64,000 nucleotides of DNA from Bacteroidota bacterium (GCA_013289175.1 JABDAN010000002.1:54682-118681); one strand, 5' to 3'. Positions 1-9,134 are shown, counted from the stretch's first letter. The notes: generated by a model not told the origin, from the sequence alone. Translations and numbers: made by a program.

Positions 1-117
1 ATATACATAGATACCCTTACTTGCACCATTCGTATATGTACCAATGAAAAGATAAGGACTTTGGGAAAAACACGAAAAGGAGAGGAGCGAAAGCAGCAAA
101 AATAAATTCCAACGCAT
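1..117 (-). CDS. lactonase family protein (6-phosphogluconolactonase-like), N-terminal fragment
   Basis: Only the first 39 codons are inside the window; the gene continues past base 1. Reading leftward from the ATG at 117-115 gives a signal peptide (MRWNLFLLLSLLSFSCFSQ) and then YLFIGTYTNGASKGIYVY. That phrase is the typical opening blade of the seven-bladed beta-propeller lactonase family, whose members hydrolyse 6-phosphogluconolactone or related lactones. The signal peptide suggests export to the periplasm, which is common for Bacteroidota members. It is divergent from the deacetylase gene at 226. The family call rests on a short N-terminal match, so the substrate is unknown. Confidence 0.75.
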   Translation of the reverse strand, partial: MRWNLFLLLSLLSFSCFSQSPYLFIGTYTNGASKGIYVY

Positions 118-225
118 GGAAAAAGTTTTAAAATTAGACTTCTGCAATTTACATGAAAGGTATTAAGACCCCACGCAATAAATGAATGGGGTAAAAGCGT
201 TATTTAATCTGAAATCCGATACTTT

Positions 226-1107
226 ATGAAACTCCTCAGCGGCTGCCTGCTTTTGTTCATGATGTCCTGCCAGTCCTTCCCGGATACCAGTGCATCTTCC
301 GATCTCATGCAACCGGCTTCTGTGGCTTTTACCGGAGAGAAATCCCTTGCAAAGGCTGCGGAAGAATTTGAACCGCCTCGGGTGGACCCACCAACTACGG
401 CCATACCCAGTGCTTCGGTCATCCTTTCTAAAAAACAGGTCCCCATTCTTTGTTATCACCAGATCCGGGACTGGAAACCTACCGATTCCAAGACTTCCAA
501 AACCTATATTGTTCCGCCAGCTGCTTTTGCCGCCCAGATGCGTATGCTGGCTGATAGCGGTTACCATACCATTTCACCAGACCAGCTCTATGCCTACCTG
601 GTTTCGGGCGCCAAATTGCCTGTAAAGCCCATCCTGTTGACATTTGACGACACCGATCTGGATCAGTATACCGTAGGTTATCCGGAAATGAAAAAATATG
701 GCTTTAAAGGCATGTTCTTTATCATGACCGTATCGCTGGGAAGACCGCACTATATGAGCCGCGAACAGGTCCGTATGCTTTCCGATGAAGGCAATGCCAT
801 CGGTTCCCATACCTGGGATCACCACAATGTAAAGAAATACGAAGGCAACGACTGGATCACACAGCTCGATAAGCCGACTAAGACCCTTGAACAAATCACG
901 GGCAAAAATATTCGCTACTTCGCTTATCCCTTCGGTTTATGGAATACAGCCGCCTTTCCTGAACTTAAAAAAAGGGGTTTTGTGGCTGCCTTTCAGTTGA
1001 ATGAAAAACCAGACAAAGCGGATCCACTCTATTGTATCCGCCGCATCATTGTTCCCGGAACCTGGACGGGAGCGGCCCTGAATCAATGGATTCAACGCGA
1101 CTTCTAG
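226..1107 (+). CDS. polysaccharide deacetylase family lipoprotein (NodB domain)
   Basis: 293 residues. The N-terminus has a hydrophobic stretch ending in a lipobox-like LFMMSC, so it is probably a lipid-anchored envelope protein. The NodB carbohydrate-esterase (CE4) motifs are visible: LTFDD near residue 137 (metal and catalytic Asp), SHTWDH near residue 190 (metal-binding His pair) and FAYPFG near residue 228. The family removes N- or O-acetyl groups from glycans using a divalent metal. The residue after TFDD is Thr rather than the usual Gly. The substrate (peptidoglycan or surface polysaccharide) cannot be read from the sequence. The ATG at 226 is chosen because it starts the signal sequence. 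Confidence 0.85.
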   Translation: MKLLSGCLLLFMMSCQSFPDTSASSDLMQPASVAFTGEKSLAKAAEEFEPPRVDPPTTAIPSASVILSKKQVPILCYHQIRDWKPTDSKTSKTYIVPPAAFAAQMRMLADSGYHTISPDQLYAYLVSGAKLPVKPILLTFDDTDLDQYTVGYPEMKKYGFKGMFFIMTVSLGRPHYMSREQVRMLSDEGNAIGSHTWDHHNVKKYEGNDWITQLDKPTKTLEQITGKNIRYFAYPFGLWNTAAFPELKKRGFVAAFQLNEKPDKADPLYCIRRIIVPGTWTGAALNQWIQRDF

Positions 1108-1161
1108 GCTCATTACAATCTTCTTACCTTGCCTTTCATGATTTCCCCCGAAAAGGCAACC

Positions 1162-2094
1162 ATGTTCCGCAACCGGCTTACAAAGGTCTTCCGGCACTTA
1201 AGTAAATCAGCAAAAAGACAGGATATAACCTGCTACCGGATCTATGACCATGATCTGCCGGAATTTCCCCTTTGCATCGAAAAATATGAAGACTGGCTTT
1301 ATGTTGCCGAATACCGGCGCAACCATCAAATGGAGGAGACGGAGCATATGCAGTGGCTGGAAGCCTGTAAGGCGATGATTGGAGAAATTACGGGTATGCC
1401 GGCTTCCCGAATCGTAGTGCGAACCCGCCAACGGAAATCCAACCGCCAGGACCAATACCAGAAACTAGACGATGAACAACAGTTTTTGGAGGTGCAGGAA
1501 CAGGGTCTGCGTTTCAAAATAAATCTGACCGACTACCTGGATACGGGACTTTTTCTGGATCACCGCATTACCCGCTCCATGGTAAGGGATCAGTCCGAAG
1601 GCAAAAGAGTCTTGAATTTATTTTGTTATACGGGTTCATTCTCTGTATATGCTGCCCAGGGCCGGGCCGCAGAAATTGTATCGGTTGATTTATCGAAAAC
1701 CTATCTCAAATGGGCCCGGGAAAATATGGAATTGAACGGCCTATTTGATCCTGATAAACATATTTACCTCCACGAAGACGTAAAACAATGGCTTCAGACT
1801 ATTCCGGAAACGTATTACGATCTGGTCATCATGGATCCACCGACTTTCAGCAACAGTAAGAGGATGGAGGATTTTCTGGATATTCAGGTCGATCACCCGA
1901 CCCTGATCAACCAGGTTTTAGCCGGTATGAAACCAGGGGCCCTGCTTTATTTTAGCACCAATTTCTCCCGCTTTCAAATTCAAACCGATCAGTTAAAAAA
2001 CTGCATCCTAAAAGATATTACCCGCGCTACCACGCCTTTTGATTTCCAAGGCAAGCTCGCCCGATATTGTTTCTTGATCACCAAGGAGGGCTAG
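1162..2094 (+). CDS. class I SAM-dependent rRNA methyltransferase, RlmK/RlmI-like
   Basis: 310 residues from the ATG at 1162. This start is preferred over the in-frame TTG at 1129 or ATG at 1138 because MFRNRLTKVFRHLSKSAK matches the usual opening of the C-terminal (RlmK) half of the E. coli RlmKL fusion. The SAM-binding site is VLNLFCYTGSFSVYAA with the acidic loop VSVDLS, and the catalytic loop is MDPPTFSNSK. RlmK forms m7G2069 in 23S rRNA; here the domain stands alone rather than fused to RlmL. The preceding DTGLFLDHR motif is diagnostic of this methyltransferase clade. The exact rRNA position is inferred. Confidence 0.85.
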   Translation: MFRNRLTKVFRHLSKSAKRQDITCYRIYDHDLPEFPLCIEKYEDWLYVAEYRRNHQMEETEHMQWLEACKAMIGEITGMPASRIVVRTRQRKSNRQDQYQKLDDEQQFLEVQEQGLRFKINLTDYLDTGLFLDHRITRSMVRDQSEGKRVLNLFCYTGSFSVYAAQGRAAEIVSVDLSKTYLKWARENMELNGLFDPDKHIYLHEDVKQWLQTIPETYYDLVIMDPPTFSNSKRMEDFLDIQVDHPTLINQVLAGMKPGALLYFSTNFSRFQIQTDQLKNCILKDITRATTPFDFQGKLARYCFLITKEG

Positions 2095-2437
2095 GAGCGG
2101 TCCTTAAAAATTTTCTGAAGAACTTCTCTTTGTCTGGTTTCCCCCAGTCAGGCATTCCACCGAGAAAACAAACCAGCATTTTTCTGCCAACCTCACCAGC
2201 AGGAGCGGGTTTTATTTGCCAAAAATCATTGCTAATTATATTAGAAAAACTATGTTTCACGCAGGCTTATATACTATTCAATTGAGCCCAATATAATTAG
2301 CTTGAATTATAATCGTAATCAATTCATCTATATATAAATAGATACTATTATTTGCAATTAATATCCATGAACTCTCCTTAAGTTTTAATATGATTGAGTA
2401 AAATTATTCGTAAATTCGCCTTCCTGCACAATCTGCC
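2095..2437. other. 343-bp intergenic region without a recognisable gene
   Basis: AT-rich, with runs such as tatatataaatagatac near 2330-2345. A short open frame at 2067-2285 has no gene-like composition. A weak -7-like TAAATTCG lies just before the WbqC gene. No RNA gene or clear terminator was seen. Confidence 0.4.
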
Positions 2438-3058
2438 ATGATCATCTCTGAATTACAATACTTTCCACCGGTTGATTTTGTATCCGCTTTATTTGAGGAA
2501 TCATATATATATTTAGATATATATGAACCTTATAGAAAAATGAGTTTTCGCAACCGCTGTATGATCGCCGGAGCGCAAGGAATCATCTCTTTATCGGTTC
2601 CTTTGCAGGAAGGAAGGAACCAGCGATTGCAGATGAAAGATGTATTGATATCGAACGCTGAAAACTGGCAGGGTCGCCATTTAAAGTCGCTTTGTTCAGC
2701 CTATAGCCGCTCGCCGTTTTTCGAATACTACGTAGATGAATTGTCGCAGATTTACCAGAAACCGGTTGAAAAACTAACGGACTGGAATCTGGTTTGCCTC
2801 AATTGGATAAAGGAAAAACTGGCCTGGAAAATACAGTGGCATCTGACCGAGGGACCGGTTCCATTTCAGGATGAAAATTTTGAAGATCAGCGAAACCGGT
2901 TGCTGCCAAAAAATTATAAAGAATTTGATAGTCTGAGATACCGGCAGGTCTTTGAGGAAAGAACCGGTTTTTTTCCCAACCTCTCCATTCTGGACCTCTT
3001 GTTTAATGCAGGACCCGGTACCCCTGAGGAGCTTACAAAATCTGGGAGAGACCGCTAA
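2438..3058 (+). CDS. WbqC family protein
   Basis: 206 residues. The opening ISELQYFPPVDF is the WbqC signature (a Q-Y-hP motif at the N-terminus), followed by FRNRCMIAGAQG and SVPLQEGRNQ, which correspond to the conserved R-N-R and l.vPl segments. WbqC proteins occur in O-antigen clusters and widely in Bacteroidota, where an amino-sugar transferase or aminotransferase-like role has been suggested but is not settled. No signal peptide, so cytoplasmic. It is not in the polysaccharide block at 15.8-20.2 kb. Confidence 0.85.
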   Translation: MIISELQYFPPVDFVSALFEESYIYLDIYEPYRKMSFRNRCMIAGAQGIISLSVPLQEGRNQRLQMKDVLISNAENWQGRHLKSLCSAYSRSPFFEYYVDELSQIYQKPVEKLTDWNLVCLNWIKEKLAWKIQWHLTEGPVPFQDENFEDQRNRLLPKNYKEFDSLRYRQVFEERTGFFPNLSILDLLFNAGPGTPEELTKSGRDR

Positions 3059-3104
3059 AACGGAGATCTTATGCCACCTTACAAATCCAGCAAAAAGGAA
3101 CTGG

Positions 3105-3887
3105 TCAGAGCGAAAGTTCAGAAGCAATCATTTCTGCAATATCGAGCACTTGAACGGTGCCTTCCTTTTCCTCATGTTTGATGCCATCGGTTAACATGGT
3201 ATTGCAAAATGGGCAGGCAGAAGCAATCAGGGCTGCGCCAGTCTGCAAGGCTTCATGGGTCCTTTCAAAATTTATCCGGTTGGTTCCTTTTTCTTCCTCT
3301 TTGAACATCTGGCCGCCTCCGGCACCACAACAAAGACCTTTGCTTTTGCAGCGTTTCATTTCCACCAGTTCTGCATCCAGGGCTTCTAAAACCCGGCGGG
3401 GGGCTTCATAAATACCGTTTGCCCGGCCCAGGTAACAACTGTCGTGGTAAGCTATTTTTTTACCCTGAAAAGATCCTCCTTCTTTTAGCCGAATCTTACC
3501 TGCATCGATCAGCTGCTGAAGAAAAACACTGTGATGGACGACCTCAAAATGTCCACCGAGTTCTGGATATTCATTTTTGAGGATATTGAAACAGTGCGGG
3601 CAGGCAGTCACTATTTTTTTGATCTGATAACGGTTCAGGGTCTGGATATTCTGATAGGCCATCATTTGAAAAATGAATTCATTGCCAGCCCGCCTGGCCG
3701 GATCGCCTGTACACATCTCTTCTTTCCCCAAAATAGCCCATCCGACACCGATGTGATTGAGAATCGTAGAAAAGGCGCGGGTAATTTTTTGGGCCCGCTG
3801 ATCATAACTACCCGAGCATCCGACCCAAAATAAAATTTCAGGGGACTCTCCCCGGCTGACCAGGTCTGACATGACAGGTGCGACCAT
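3105..3887 (-). CDS. (Fe-S)-binding protein with CCG domains (HdrB/LutA-like)
   Basis: 260 residues from the ATG at 3887. The frame extends to 3941, but MVAPVMSDLVSRGESPEILF is the usual start of this family. Two cysteine-rich CCG-type modules are visible: WVGCSGSYDQ...CTGDPARRAGN...ACPHC in the N-terminal half and YHDSCYLGR...CCGAGGGQ...ACPFCNTM in the C-terminal half. These modules bind Fe-S clusters in heterodisulfide-reductase- and lactate- or glycerolphosphate-oxidation-type complexes. The likely partner is the membrane iron-sulfur subunit at 9131-10438; these two are often adjacent in Bacteroidota. Divergent from the Crp-type regulator. The electron donor is unknown. Confidence 0.85.
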   Translation of the reverse strand: MVAPVMSDLVSRGESPEILFWVGCSGSYDQRAQKITRAFSTILNHIGVGWAILGKEEMCTGDPARRAGNEFIFQMMAYQNIQTLNRYQIKKIVTACPHCFNILKNEYPELGGHFEVVHHSVFLQQLIDAGKIRLKEGGSFQGKKIAYHDSCYLGRANGIYEAPRRVLEALDAELVEMKRCKSKGLCCGAGGGQMFKEEEKGTNRINFERTHEALQTGAALIASACPFCNTMLTDGIKHEEKEGTVQVLDIAEMIASELSL

Positions 3888-3973
3888 GCGGTTTTTTTTA
3901 TCCTGTAAATCTAATGCAAAATTGGCGCGCCAGTTAAGCACCGATTCGGTAATTTTAAAGGATAATACTCCTT

Positions 3974-4675
3974 ATGCCCGCTGATGACAAAATGCTTTTA
4001 ATCCGCAACTACGATCTGTGGTGTAACCTCTCGGAAGAAGACTATGACGCCCTCCATATTGAACATCATTTTATGGAAGTACCGAAAGGAGAATACATTT
4101 ATTTTGAGGCCTTTCACCACAACAAAATTTATTTCGTCAAGGAGGGCTATATCCGGATTGGTCATATTGATCAGGACGGAAATGAAAAAGTAATGGAAAT
4201 CATCCAAAAAGGCGAGTTGTTCGGACAGTTTACCCTGGAAAAAACGAATCTGCATGGAGAATTTGCCCAAGCCTACAAACAAGATGTAAGCCTTTGTGCA
4301 TTTTACATTGAAGATTTTGAAAAGTTGCTGAAAAAAAGACCCGACCTAGCCCTTCGTTATAGTAAGCAGGTAGGGGCCAAACTCAGAACCATCGAAAATC
4401 GCTTACTGAACCTGTTGAACAAAGATGTCAAGACCAGGCTGATTCATTTTTTATGGCAACTGGTGGAAAATAGGCTGGGAGAAACCATGCCGGAAGGCTT
4501 TTGCATTCCCAATTACCTCAAACATGAGGACATTGCCAACCTGATCGGCTCCAGCCGTCAGACGGTCACGACCATGATCAACGAACTGGAAGCCGAGGGA
4601 ATTTTGTCCTATAACCGACAGCAAATTTGCTTTCTGAATGTTAAAAACCTAAAAAACAAAGTCAATGTCAATTAA
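3974..4675 (+). CDS. Crp/Fnr family transcriptional regulator
   Basis: 233 residues. The N-terminal half is a cyclic-nucleotide-binding-type beta-roll (KGEYIYFEAFHHNKIYFVKEGYIRIGH, then GELFGQFTL). The C-terminal half is a Crp-type winged helix, with recognition helix LKHEDIANLIGSSRQTVTTMINEL near residues 182-206. No cysteine cluster of the FNR oxygen-sensing type is seen, and the cAMP-contacting residues are not clearly conserved, so the ligand is unknown. It sits directly upstream of the YHS-DoxX-YceI run and divergent from the Fe-S gene, so either could be its target; that is inference. Confidence 0.9.
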   Translation: MPADDKMLLIRNYDLWCNLSEEDYDALHIEHHFMEVPKGEYIYFEAFHHNKIYFVKEGYIRIGHIDQDGNEKVMEIIQKGELFGQFTLEKTNLHGEFAQAYKQDVSLCAFYIEDFEKLLKKRPDLALRYSKQVGAKLRTIENRLLNLLNKDVKTRLIHFLWQLVENRLGETMPEGFCIPNYLKHEDIANLIGSSRQTVTTMINELEAEGILSYNRQQICFLNVKNLKNKVNVN

Positions 4676-4725
4676 ATGACAATGTTTAATTCTGGTCACC
4701 AATAGTTTTGATCATTATTAAGACC

Positions 4726-5181
4726 ATGAAAAAAAACTGGATAACGTTTTGTCTTTTGATTTTGACCTCTTTCGGCTATTCACAGACAGGTGCCAAACTA
4801 TTTAACCTGGAGGATGGGGTTGGCTTGAATGGCTTTGATCCGGTGGGTTATTTTAACGTGGGCAAAGCTGTAAAAGGCCGGAAGGAATTTTCATATTTTT
4901 ATGATGGAATCACCTATTATTTTGCTTCAGCCTCCGACCGGGATATTTTCCGACTCGCCCCTGTGAAGTACCTGCCTCAGTATGGTGGTTGGTGTGCCTA
5001 TGCCATGGGCCATGATGGTACAAGGGTAGAAGTGGATCCAGAAACATTTAAAATCATCAATGGAAAACTATATTTATTTTATAATAAGTTTTTCAACAAT
5101 ACCCTAAAATCGTGGAACCGGGATGAACCGAAACTTCAGGCACAGGCAGATGCAAACTGGTTAAAAATTATACACCCCTGA
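4726..5181 (+). CDS. YHS domain-containing exported protein
   Basis: 151 residues from the ATG at 4726, chosen because MKKNWITFCLLILTSFGYSQ is a clean signal peptide; an in-frame TTG 18 bp upstream is less likely. The YHS-type core is GFDPVGYFNVGKAVKG...FSYFYDGITYYFAS...YLPQYGGWCAYAM, a small fold linked to metal or metal-cluster binding. In Bacteroidota this domain often lies next to DoxX and YceI genes, as here. It is probably periplasmic. Function is otherwise unknown. Confidence 0.85.
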   Translation: MKKNWITFCLLILTSFGYSQTGAKLFNLEDGVGLNGFDPVGYFNVGKAVKGRKEFSYFYDGITYYFASASDRDIFRLAPVKYLPQYGGWCAYAMGHDGTRVEVDPETFKIINGKLYLFYNKFFNNTLKSWNRDEPKLQAQADANWLKIIHP

Positions 5182-5195
5182 TTAATAACAAACAT

Positions 5196-5597
5196 ATGAA
5201 TATCCGAAACATAAATATCCGAAACGTAACGATTTGGATCCTACGGCTGGTTCCAGCCATCATCCTGCTTCAAACCTTATACTTTAAATTCACTGCACAA
5301 CCCGAATCGGTCAAATTATTTACAGAAATTGGTATGGAACCCTATGGTCGTATCGGTACCGGTGTATTGGAATTGATTGCGGCTATCCTGCTAGTCATTC
5401 CCCGGCTTACCCATTATGGTGCCATACTGGGACTGATCTTGATGACGGGTGCTCTATATTTTCACCTGACAAAACTGGGTATTTATTTTGACGGGGACGC
5501 CCTGTTGTTTTCTTATGCCGTCATCACTTTTTTGTGTTGTGCTCTGCTGATCTTAGCATACAGAAGTCAGCTGGCAAGCCAGCTGAGAAGGAAATAA
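5196..5597 (+). CDS. DoxX family membrane protein
   Basis: 133 residues with four predicted membrane helices (about 10-30, 50-68, 76-95, 103-123). RLVPAIILLQTLYFKFT and the G-rich segment GTGVLELIAAILLVIPR match DoxX/DoxD-like proteins. These are quinone-linked or redox-associated inner-membrane proteins. It lies 14 bp after the YHS gene and 12 bp before the YceI gene, so the three are very likely one transcript. Confidence 0.88.
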   Translation: MNIRNINIRNVTIWILRLVPAIILLQTLYFKFTAQPESVKLFTEIGMEPYGRIGTGVLELIAAILLVIPRLTHYGAILGLILMTGALYFHLTKLGIYFDGDALLFSYAVITFLCCALLILAYRSQLASQLRRK

Positions 5598-5609
5598 TTG
5601 AATACAACC

Positions 5610-6164
5610 ATGATATTACATAGGAAACATATTTCGCACTTCAGCTGGCTTTTATTTTATTTTTTCTCATGGATTCCAATGGCTGCTGCACAGATGCATC
5701 CCCAAGTCCCGGGATCCAGTATCGTTTTCAGTATCCATAATTTCGGATTTAAAACGGGAGGTACCTTGGCGCCACCTCAAGGGGACATTCAGTTCAATCC
5801 CGACGATCTTTCCAAAGCATCTTTTCAGGTCACCATTCAAACCGCATCAATCAATACGGACAATGAATCACGCGATGAACACTTGCGGGAAGAAGACTAT
5901 TTTGATGTAAAAAAATATCCGCAGATCCGTTTTGTTTCAAATTCGGTTCGGTCTATGGACAAACAGGGTAACTACGAGGCCGCGGGTACCTTGACCATAA
6001 AGGATATCAGTAAACCCATCAGCCTGCCTTTCAAGGCGGAAAAAACGGGCAACGGATATCGGTTTTCCGGATCTTTTAAAATGAACCGGAGGGACTTCAA
6101 TATCGGCGGATCCAGCACCCTTTCCAATGAGCTGACCGTTGATATTATAGTGGTGGCCCAGTAG
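5610..6164 (+). CDS. YceI family periplasmic lipocalin-like protein
   Basis: 184 residues from the ATG at 5610; the in-frame TTG at 5598 is disfavoured because the signal peptide (hydrophobic core, then MAAAQ) starts at the ATG. YceI hallmarks follow: SSIVFSIHNFGFKTGGTL, the FQVTIQTASINTDNESRDEH segment, and HLREEDYFDVKKYPQIRF. The family forms a beta-barrel that binds isoprenoid or quinone-like lipids. Its neighbour DoxX fits a quinone-related role, as inference. Confidence 0.92.
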   Translation: MILHRKHISHFSWLLFYFFSWIPMAAAQMHPQVPGSSIVFSIHNFGFKTGGTLAPPQGDIQFNPDDLSKASFQVTIQTASINTDNESRDEHLREEDYFDVKKYPQIRFVSNSVRSMDKQGNYEAAGTLTIKDISKPISLPFKAEKTGNGYRFSGSFKMNRRDFNIGGSSTLSNELTVDIIVVAQ

Positions 6165-6196
6165 GAAAAAAAATATTATTTTTAGCAAACGACACC

Positions 6197-6697
6197 ATGG
6201 AATTGCAAATAGCGGTAGAGAGGGTTTTCATACAACTGGGCCGTTCACTCGATCAGCTCAATGAGGTTCAATATGACTATCCTTGCGTTCAACTGTCGGG
6301 AAATACCATTGGACAACATGTCCGACATATCATAGAGATGTTTCAATGCTTGGAGGAAGGTTGTCGTACGGGTATGGTGGATTATGAGAAAAGAGAAAGA
6401 AACCGGCAGATTGAAACCGACAAGGCTTATGCAGTGGAGCTTTTGCAGAAAATTTCCCGGCAGATTCTTCCAGAAAACAAACACCTGATCCTCCTGGTTT
6501 ATTATGATACGGTTGCTACCAGCAGCGAAGAAATCCATACCAATTACTACAGGGAGATCGCCTATAATTTGGAACATGCCATCCACCATATGGCCCTTAT
6601 CCGTGTGGGTCTGCGGGAGATTGGTGGAATTTACGTAGAGGATTCCTATGGCGTCGCTGCCTCCACCCTCAAGTTTCGAAAGCAATGTGTACAGTAA
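6197..6697 (+). CDS. DinB family protein (four-helix bundle, putative metal-dependent)
   Basis: 166 residues. DinB/YfiT-like proteins form a four-helix bundle with a triad of metal-binding histidines. Candidates are the His in GQHVRHIIEMF near residue 40 and the pair in NLEHAIHHMALIRVGL near residues 134-138. It lacks a signal peptide, so it is cytoplasmic, unlike the three genes upstream. Its last 13 bases overlap the next gene, implying translational coupling. The catalytic activity of this member is unknown. Confidence 0.82.
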   Translation: MELQIAVERVFIQLGRSLDQLNEVQYDYPCVQLSGNTIGQHVRHIIEMFQCLEEGCRTGMVDYEKRERNRQIETDKAYAVELLQKISRQILPENKHLILLVYYDTVATSSEEIHTNYYREIAYNLEHAIHHMALIRVGLREIGGIYVEDSYGVAASTLKFRKQCVQ

Positions 6698-7416
6698 CTT
6701 TTATTCCTTCGGGGAATGCCTATTTTTTTACCTGCAGCCGGGATGAACATTCCAGCAGACCCATTGCCCAATTCCCGGCAGTCTATGAATTAAACCATCG
6801 TAGGTTATTATATCCCCGGGATCCCCTGGCGGGAGGAACCTGGATAGCTGCCGAGGAAACCGGTCATATTGGTATACTGATGAATGGCGCGATTAAACCC
6901 CATTCCCCTAAGCCACCCTATCGAAAAAGTCGGGGTATGGTGCTGCTTGATCTGATTTCCAGTCCTTCTCCGGCAGATTCTTTTGAAGAGATGGATTTTG
7001 TGGGAATAGAACCTTTTACCGCCATATTGTTTCAAGATCATCACCTCTATGCGGGTAAGTGGGATGGGGAAATGAAATGGATAGAATCTCTAAATCCTCA
7101 AAAACCGCAAATTTGGTCCTCCGTTACGCTCTATGACAGCGTCTCAATCAGAAAAAGGGAAAACTGGTTTAACCAGTGGCGGGAAGCCGTCCGGTATCCG
7201 GGAACCCTGGACATCCTTCATTTTCACCAGCACGGGGGAGACGGAGACCCATTCAACAATGTTCTGATGAACCGGGATGACCAGGTATTCACCAACAGCA
7301 TCAGTTCCATCCGACTGTCCCAGGAAGCCCTGTCCTTCCGCTACATCGATCTAAGAAACGGGGAGACAGCGGAATCCTTTCTTCCCCTGAAAAAATCTAT
7401 TTCTGTAACCGCATGA
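6685..7416 (+). CDS. NRDE/TANGO2 family protein
   Basis: 243 residues. It starts MCTVTF, placing a Cys at position 2 as in this N-terminal-nucleophile-like family. The family motif usually written NRDE is present as SRDE in TCSRDEHSSRP near residue 19, followed by LAGGTWIAAEETGHIGILMNG, a segment conserved in TANGO2 homologues. The human homologue is linked to heme/lipid handling; the bacterial role is not established. Overlaps the DinB gene by 13 bp and the ATP-grasp gene by 4 bp. Confidence 0.88.
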   Translation: MCTVTFIPSGNAYFFTCSRDEHSSRPIAQFPAVYELNHRRLLYPRDPLAGGTWIAAEETGHIGILMNGAIKPHSPKPPYRKSRGMVLLDLISSPSPADSFEEMDFVGIEPFTAILFQDHHLYAGKWDGEMKWIESLNPQKPQIWSSVTLYDSVSIRKRENWFNQWREAVRYPGTLDILHFHQHGGDGDPFNNVLMNRDDQVFTNSISSIRLSQEALSFRYIDLRNGETAESFLPLKKSISVTA

Positions 7417-8486
7417 TCTTAAGATCGGGCTGGAAAAAAAAGCCGTTTTGGATCCGTTTGTTACATTGGGAATACTGGAGTTTCCAGGTGATCTATATTC
7501 CGATCTATCCTGTTTTTATTTTCCTTTGTCTGAGGGCCCGTTCTTTTTTTTTCTTCTCGGCGGCGAACCCCACCATTCGCAACGGCGGTTTTCTTGGTGA
7601 ATCTAAAAAAGATATTTTTCAGCTGGTGCCAGCCCACCTGCAGCCTCGGACTATTTTTTTTGATAAGACCTGCAAACCGCAGTCCGTTATGGAGCAATTG
7701 ATGGCGGGAGATTTTCGGTATCCCCTGATCGGCAAGCCCGATATGGGTGGGAAAGGAAGGGGTATCAAAAAACTCGACGATGAAATGTCGGTTAGAAAAT
7801 ATGCTGCCTCCGCTGAAACGAACTTTCACATTCAGGAATTTATTCCCTATGAAAAGGAAATGGGCATTTTCTACTACCGTTATCCCGATCAGGCCCAGGG
7901 TAAAATTTCTGGCGTGGTGGAAAAAGAATTTCTAAAGGTGGTGGGTGATGGAATTAAAAATATCCGTCAACTTCTGCAAGACAACCCCCGGGGGATCCTT
8001 CAGCTCAGCCAGATTCAGTTGCATGAACCCCATTTGTTGGACCAGGTGGTTGAAGCAAATGAAGTTTTCACGGTTGTCCCTTATGGAAATCATGCCCGGG
8101 GCGCTTTATTCCTGGACAGCAGCGCAACCGTCCATTCCGCTCTGGAAAAATGGATGGATGGCGTCTGTAAGCAGATTCCTGGATTTTATTTTGGTCGTCT
8201 TGACATCCGATATAAAAACAGGGAGCTCCTGGAAGCTGGAAAATCATTTTATATATTGGAAGTAAACGGAGCGGGCAGCGAACCCACCCATATATATGAT
8301 CCGCGCCATTCCATTTTTTTTGCCTGGAGAGAGATTATTCGCCACTGGCTGATCCTTTATAAAATCAGTGTTGCCAACCACCGGCTAGGTCATCCATATA
8401 TGTCTTGGTCAGAAGGGGTGAAGATGCTGAGAACAGATGAATACAATTCAAAAAGGTTGTCAGCCATGGACAAAAAATCCGCTTGA
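7413..8486 (+). CDS. ATP-grasp domain protein (D-Ala-D-Ala ligase-like fold), substrate unknown
   Basis: 357 residues; the ATG overlaps the upstream stop (ATGA). The N-terminal 60 residues include hydrophobic segments (FQVIYIPIYPVFIFLCL), so it may associate with the membrane. The ATP-grasp core is visible: YPLIGKPDMGGKGRGIKKL (nucleotide-binding lysine and Gly-rich loop, near 108), HIQEFIPYEKEMGIFYYRYP near 142, FGRLDIRYKN near 268, and the Mg-binding ILEVNGAGSEPTH near 287. ATP-grasp enzymes join a carboxylate to an amine or thiol through an acyl phosphate. The substrate cannot be deduced; coupling with the NRDE and LysE genes is conserved-looking but unexplained. Confidence 0.78.
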   Translation: MILRSGWKKKPFWIRLLHWEYWSFQVIYIPIYPVFIFLCLRARSFFFFSAANPTIRNGGFLGESKKDIFQLVPAHLQPRTIFFDKTCKPQSVMEQLMAGDFRYPLIGKPDMGGKGRGIKKLDDEMSVRKYAASAETNFHIQEFIPYEKEMGIFYYRYPDQAQGKISGVVEKEFLKVVGDGIKNIRQLLQDNPRGILQLSQIQLHEPHLLDQVVEANEVFTVVPYGNHARGALFLDSSATVHSALEKWMDGVCKQIPGFYFGRLDIRYKNRELLEAGKSFYILEVNGAGSEPTHIYDPRHSIFFAWREIIRHWLILYKISVANHRLGHPYMSWSEGVKMLRTDEYNSKRLSAMDKKSA

Positions 8487-8504
8487 GTAAACCCAAAAGC
8501 GCTT

Positions 8505-9134
8505 ATGATTTATATTTTCCCCTTTTTACTTGGAATGACGCTCAGTTTGCTTGGGCAATTGCCCCTGGGGACCATCTCTTTGACGGCCACTCAGATTTCC
8601 TTACAGGAAAATTTTCGAAGTGCTTGGCAATATTCTATTGGGGTAGCGCTGGTGGAAATGATCTATCTGCGGGCCGTTCTGGCGGGCATGCGCTGGATCA
8701 CCAGACATCAGTTTATATTTAATATTTTCAACTGGCTTGCCGTACTATTTTTTCTATTGTTGGGCGTGTTGAGTTTTGTTGCTGCCCGCAGGTTGGAAAA
8801 AAAAGATCAAAAAACCTTGATACTCCGGACCCGCCTCCATCGTTTCTTCCTGGGTATGGGCATGAGCGCATTAAATCCGGCTCAAATTCCATTCTGGTTT
8901 ATCTGGTCTGCTTATTTTTTAAATATGGGTTGGTTGCGGCTAGCTCCCTATTCTTTCAATTTATTTACCCTGGGGTCAGGATTGGGCACGGTCGGCGGTC
9001 TGGCGATTTATATGTATGGTGGAAACTGGATGGTCTCCCAAATGAAAACCAGTAACCGGACACTCAACACCTTGGTCGGAATTATTTTTGTTGTCGCTGC
9101 GCTCGTTCAGCTGGTCAGGATGGCAAGGTCCTAA
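8505..9134 (+). CDS. LysE family transporter
   Basis: 209 residues, about six membrane helices. The first helix LLGMTLSLLGQLPLGTISLTATQISLQENF resembles the LysE/RhtB opening with the conserved Pro-Gly of the P-G-P motif. A second internal repeat (GMGMSALNPAQIPFWFIWSAYF) carries the matching NP. LysE-type proteins export amino acids or small metabolites. Placed 18 bp after the ATP-grasp gene, it may export that enzyme's product, which is inference only. Its 3' end overlaps the convergent Fe-S gene by 4 bp. Confidence 0.8.
   Translation: MIYIFPFLLGMTLSLLGQLPLGTISLTATQISLQENFRSAWQYSIGVALVEMIYLRAVLAGMRWITRHQFIFNIFNWLAVLFFLLLGVLSFVAARRLEKKDQKTLILRTRLHRFFLGMGMSALNPAQIPFWFIWSAYFLNMGWLRLAPYSFNLFTLGSGLGTVGGLAIYMYGGNWMVSQMKTSNRTLNTLVGIIFVVAALVQLVRMARS

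Noticed and set aside
163..567. 134-codon antisense open frame over the deacetylase gene
   Set aside because: Opposite-strand shadow of a well-supported CDS with all NodB motifs.
2067..2285. 72-codon open frame after the methyltransferase
   Set aside because: Overlaps the end of the methyltransferase gene and has random-looking composition.
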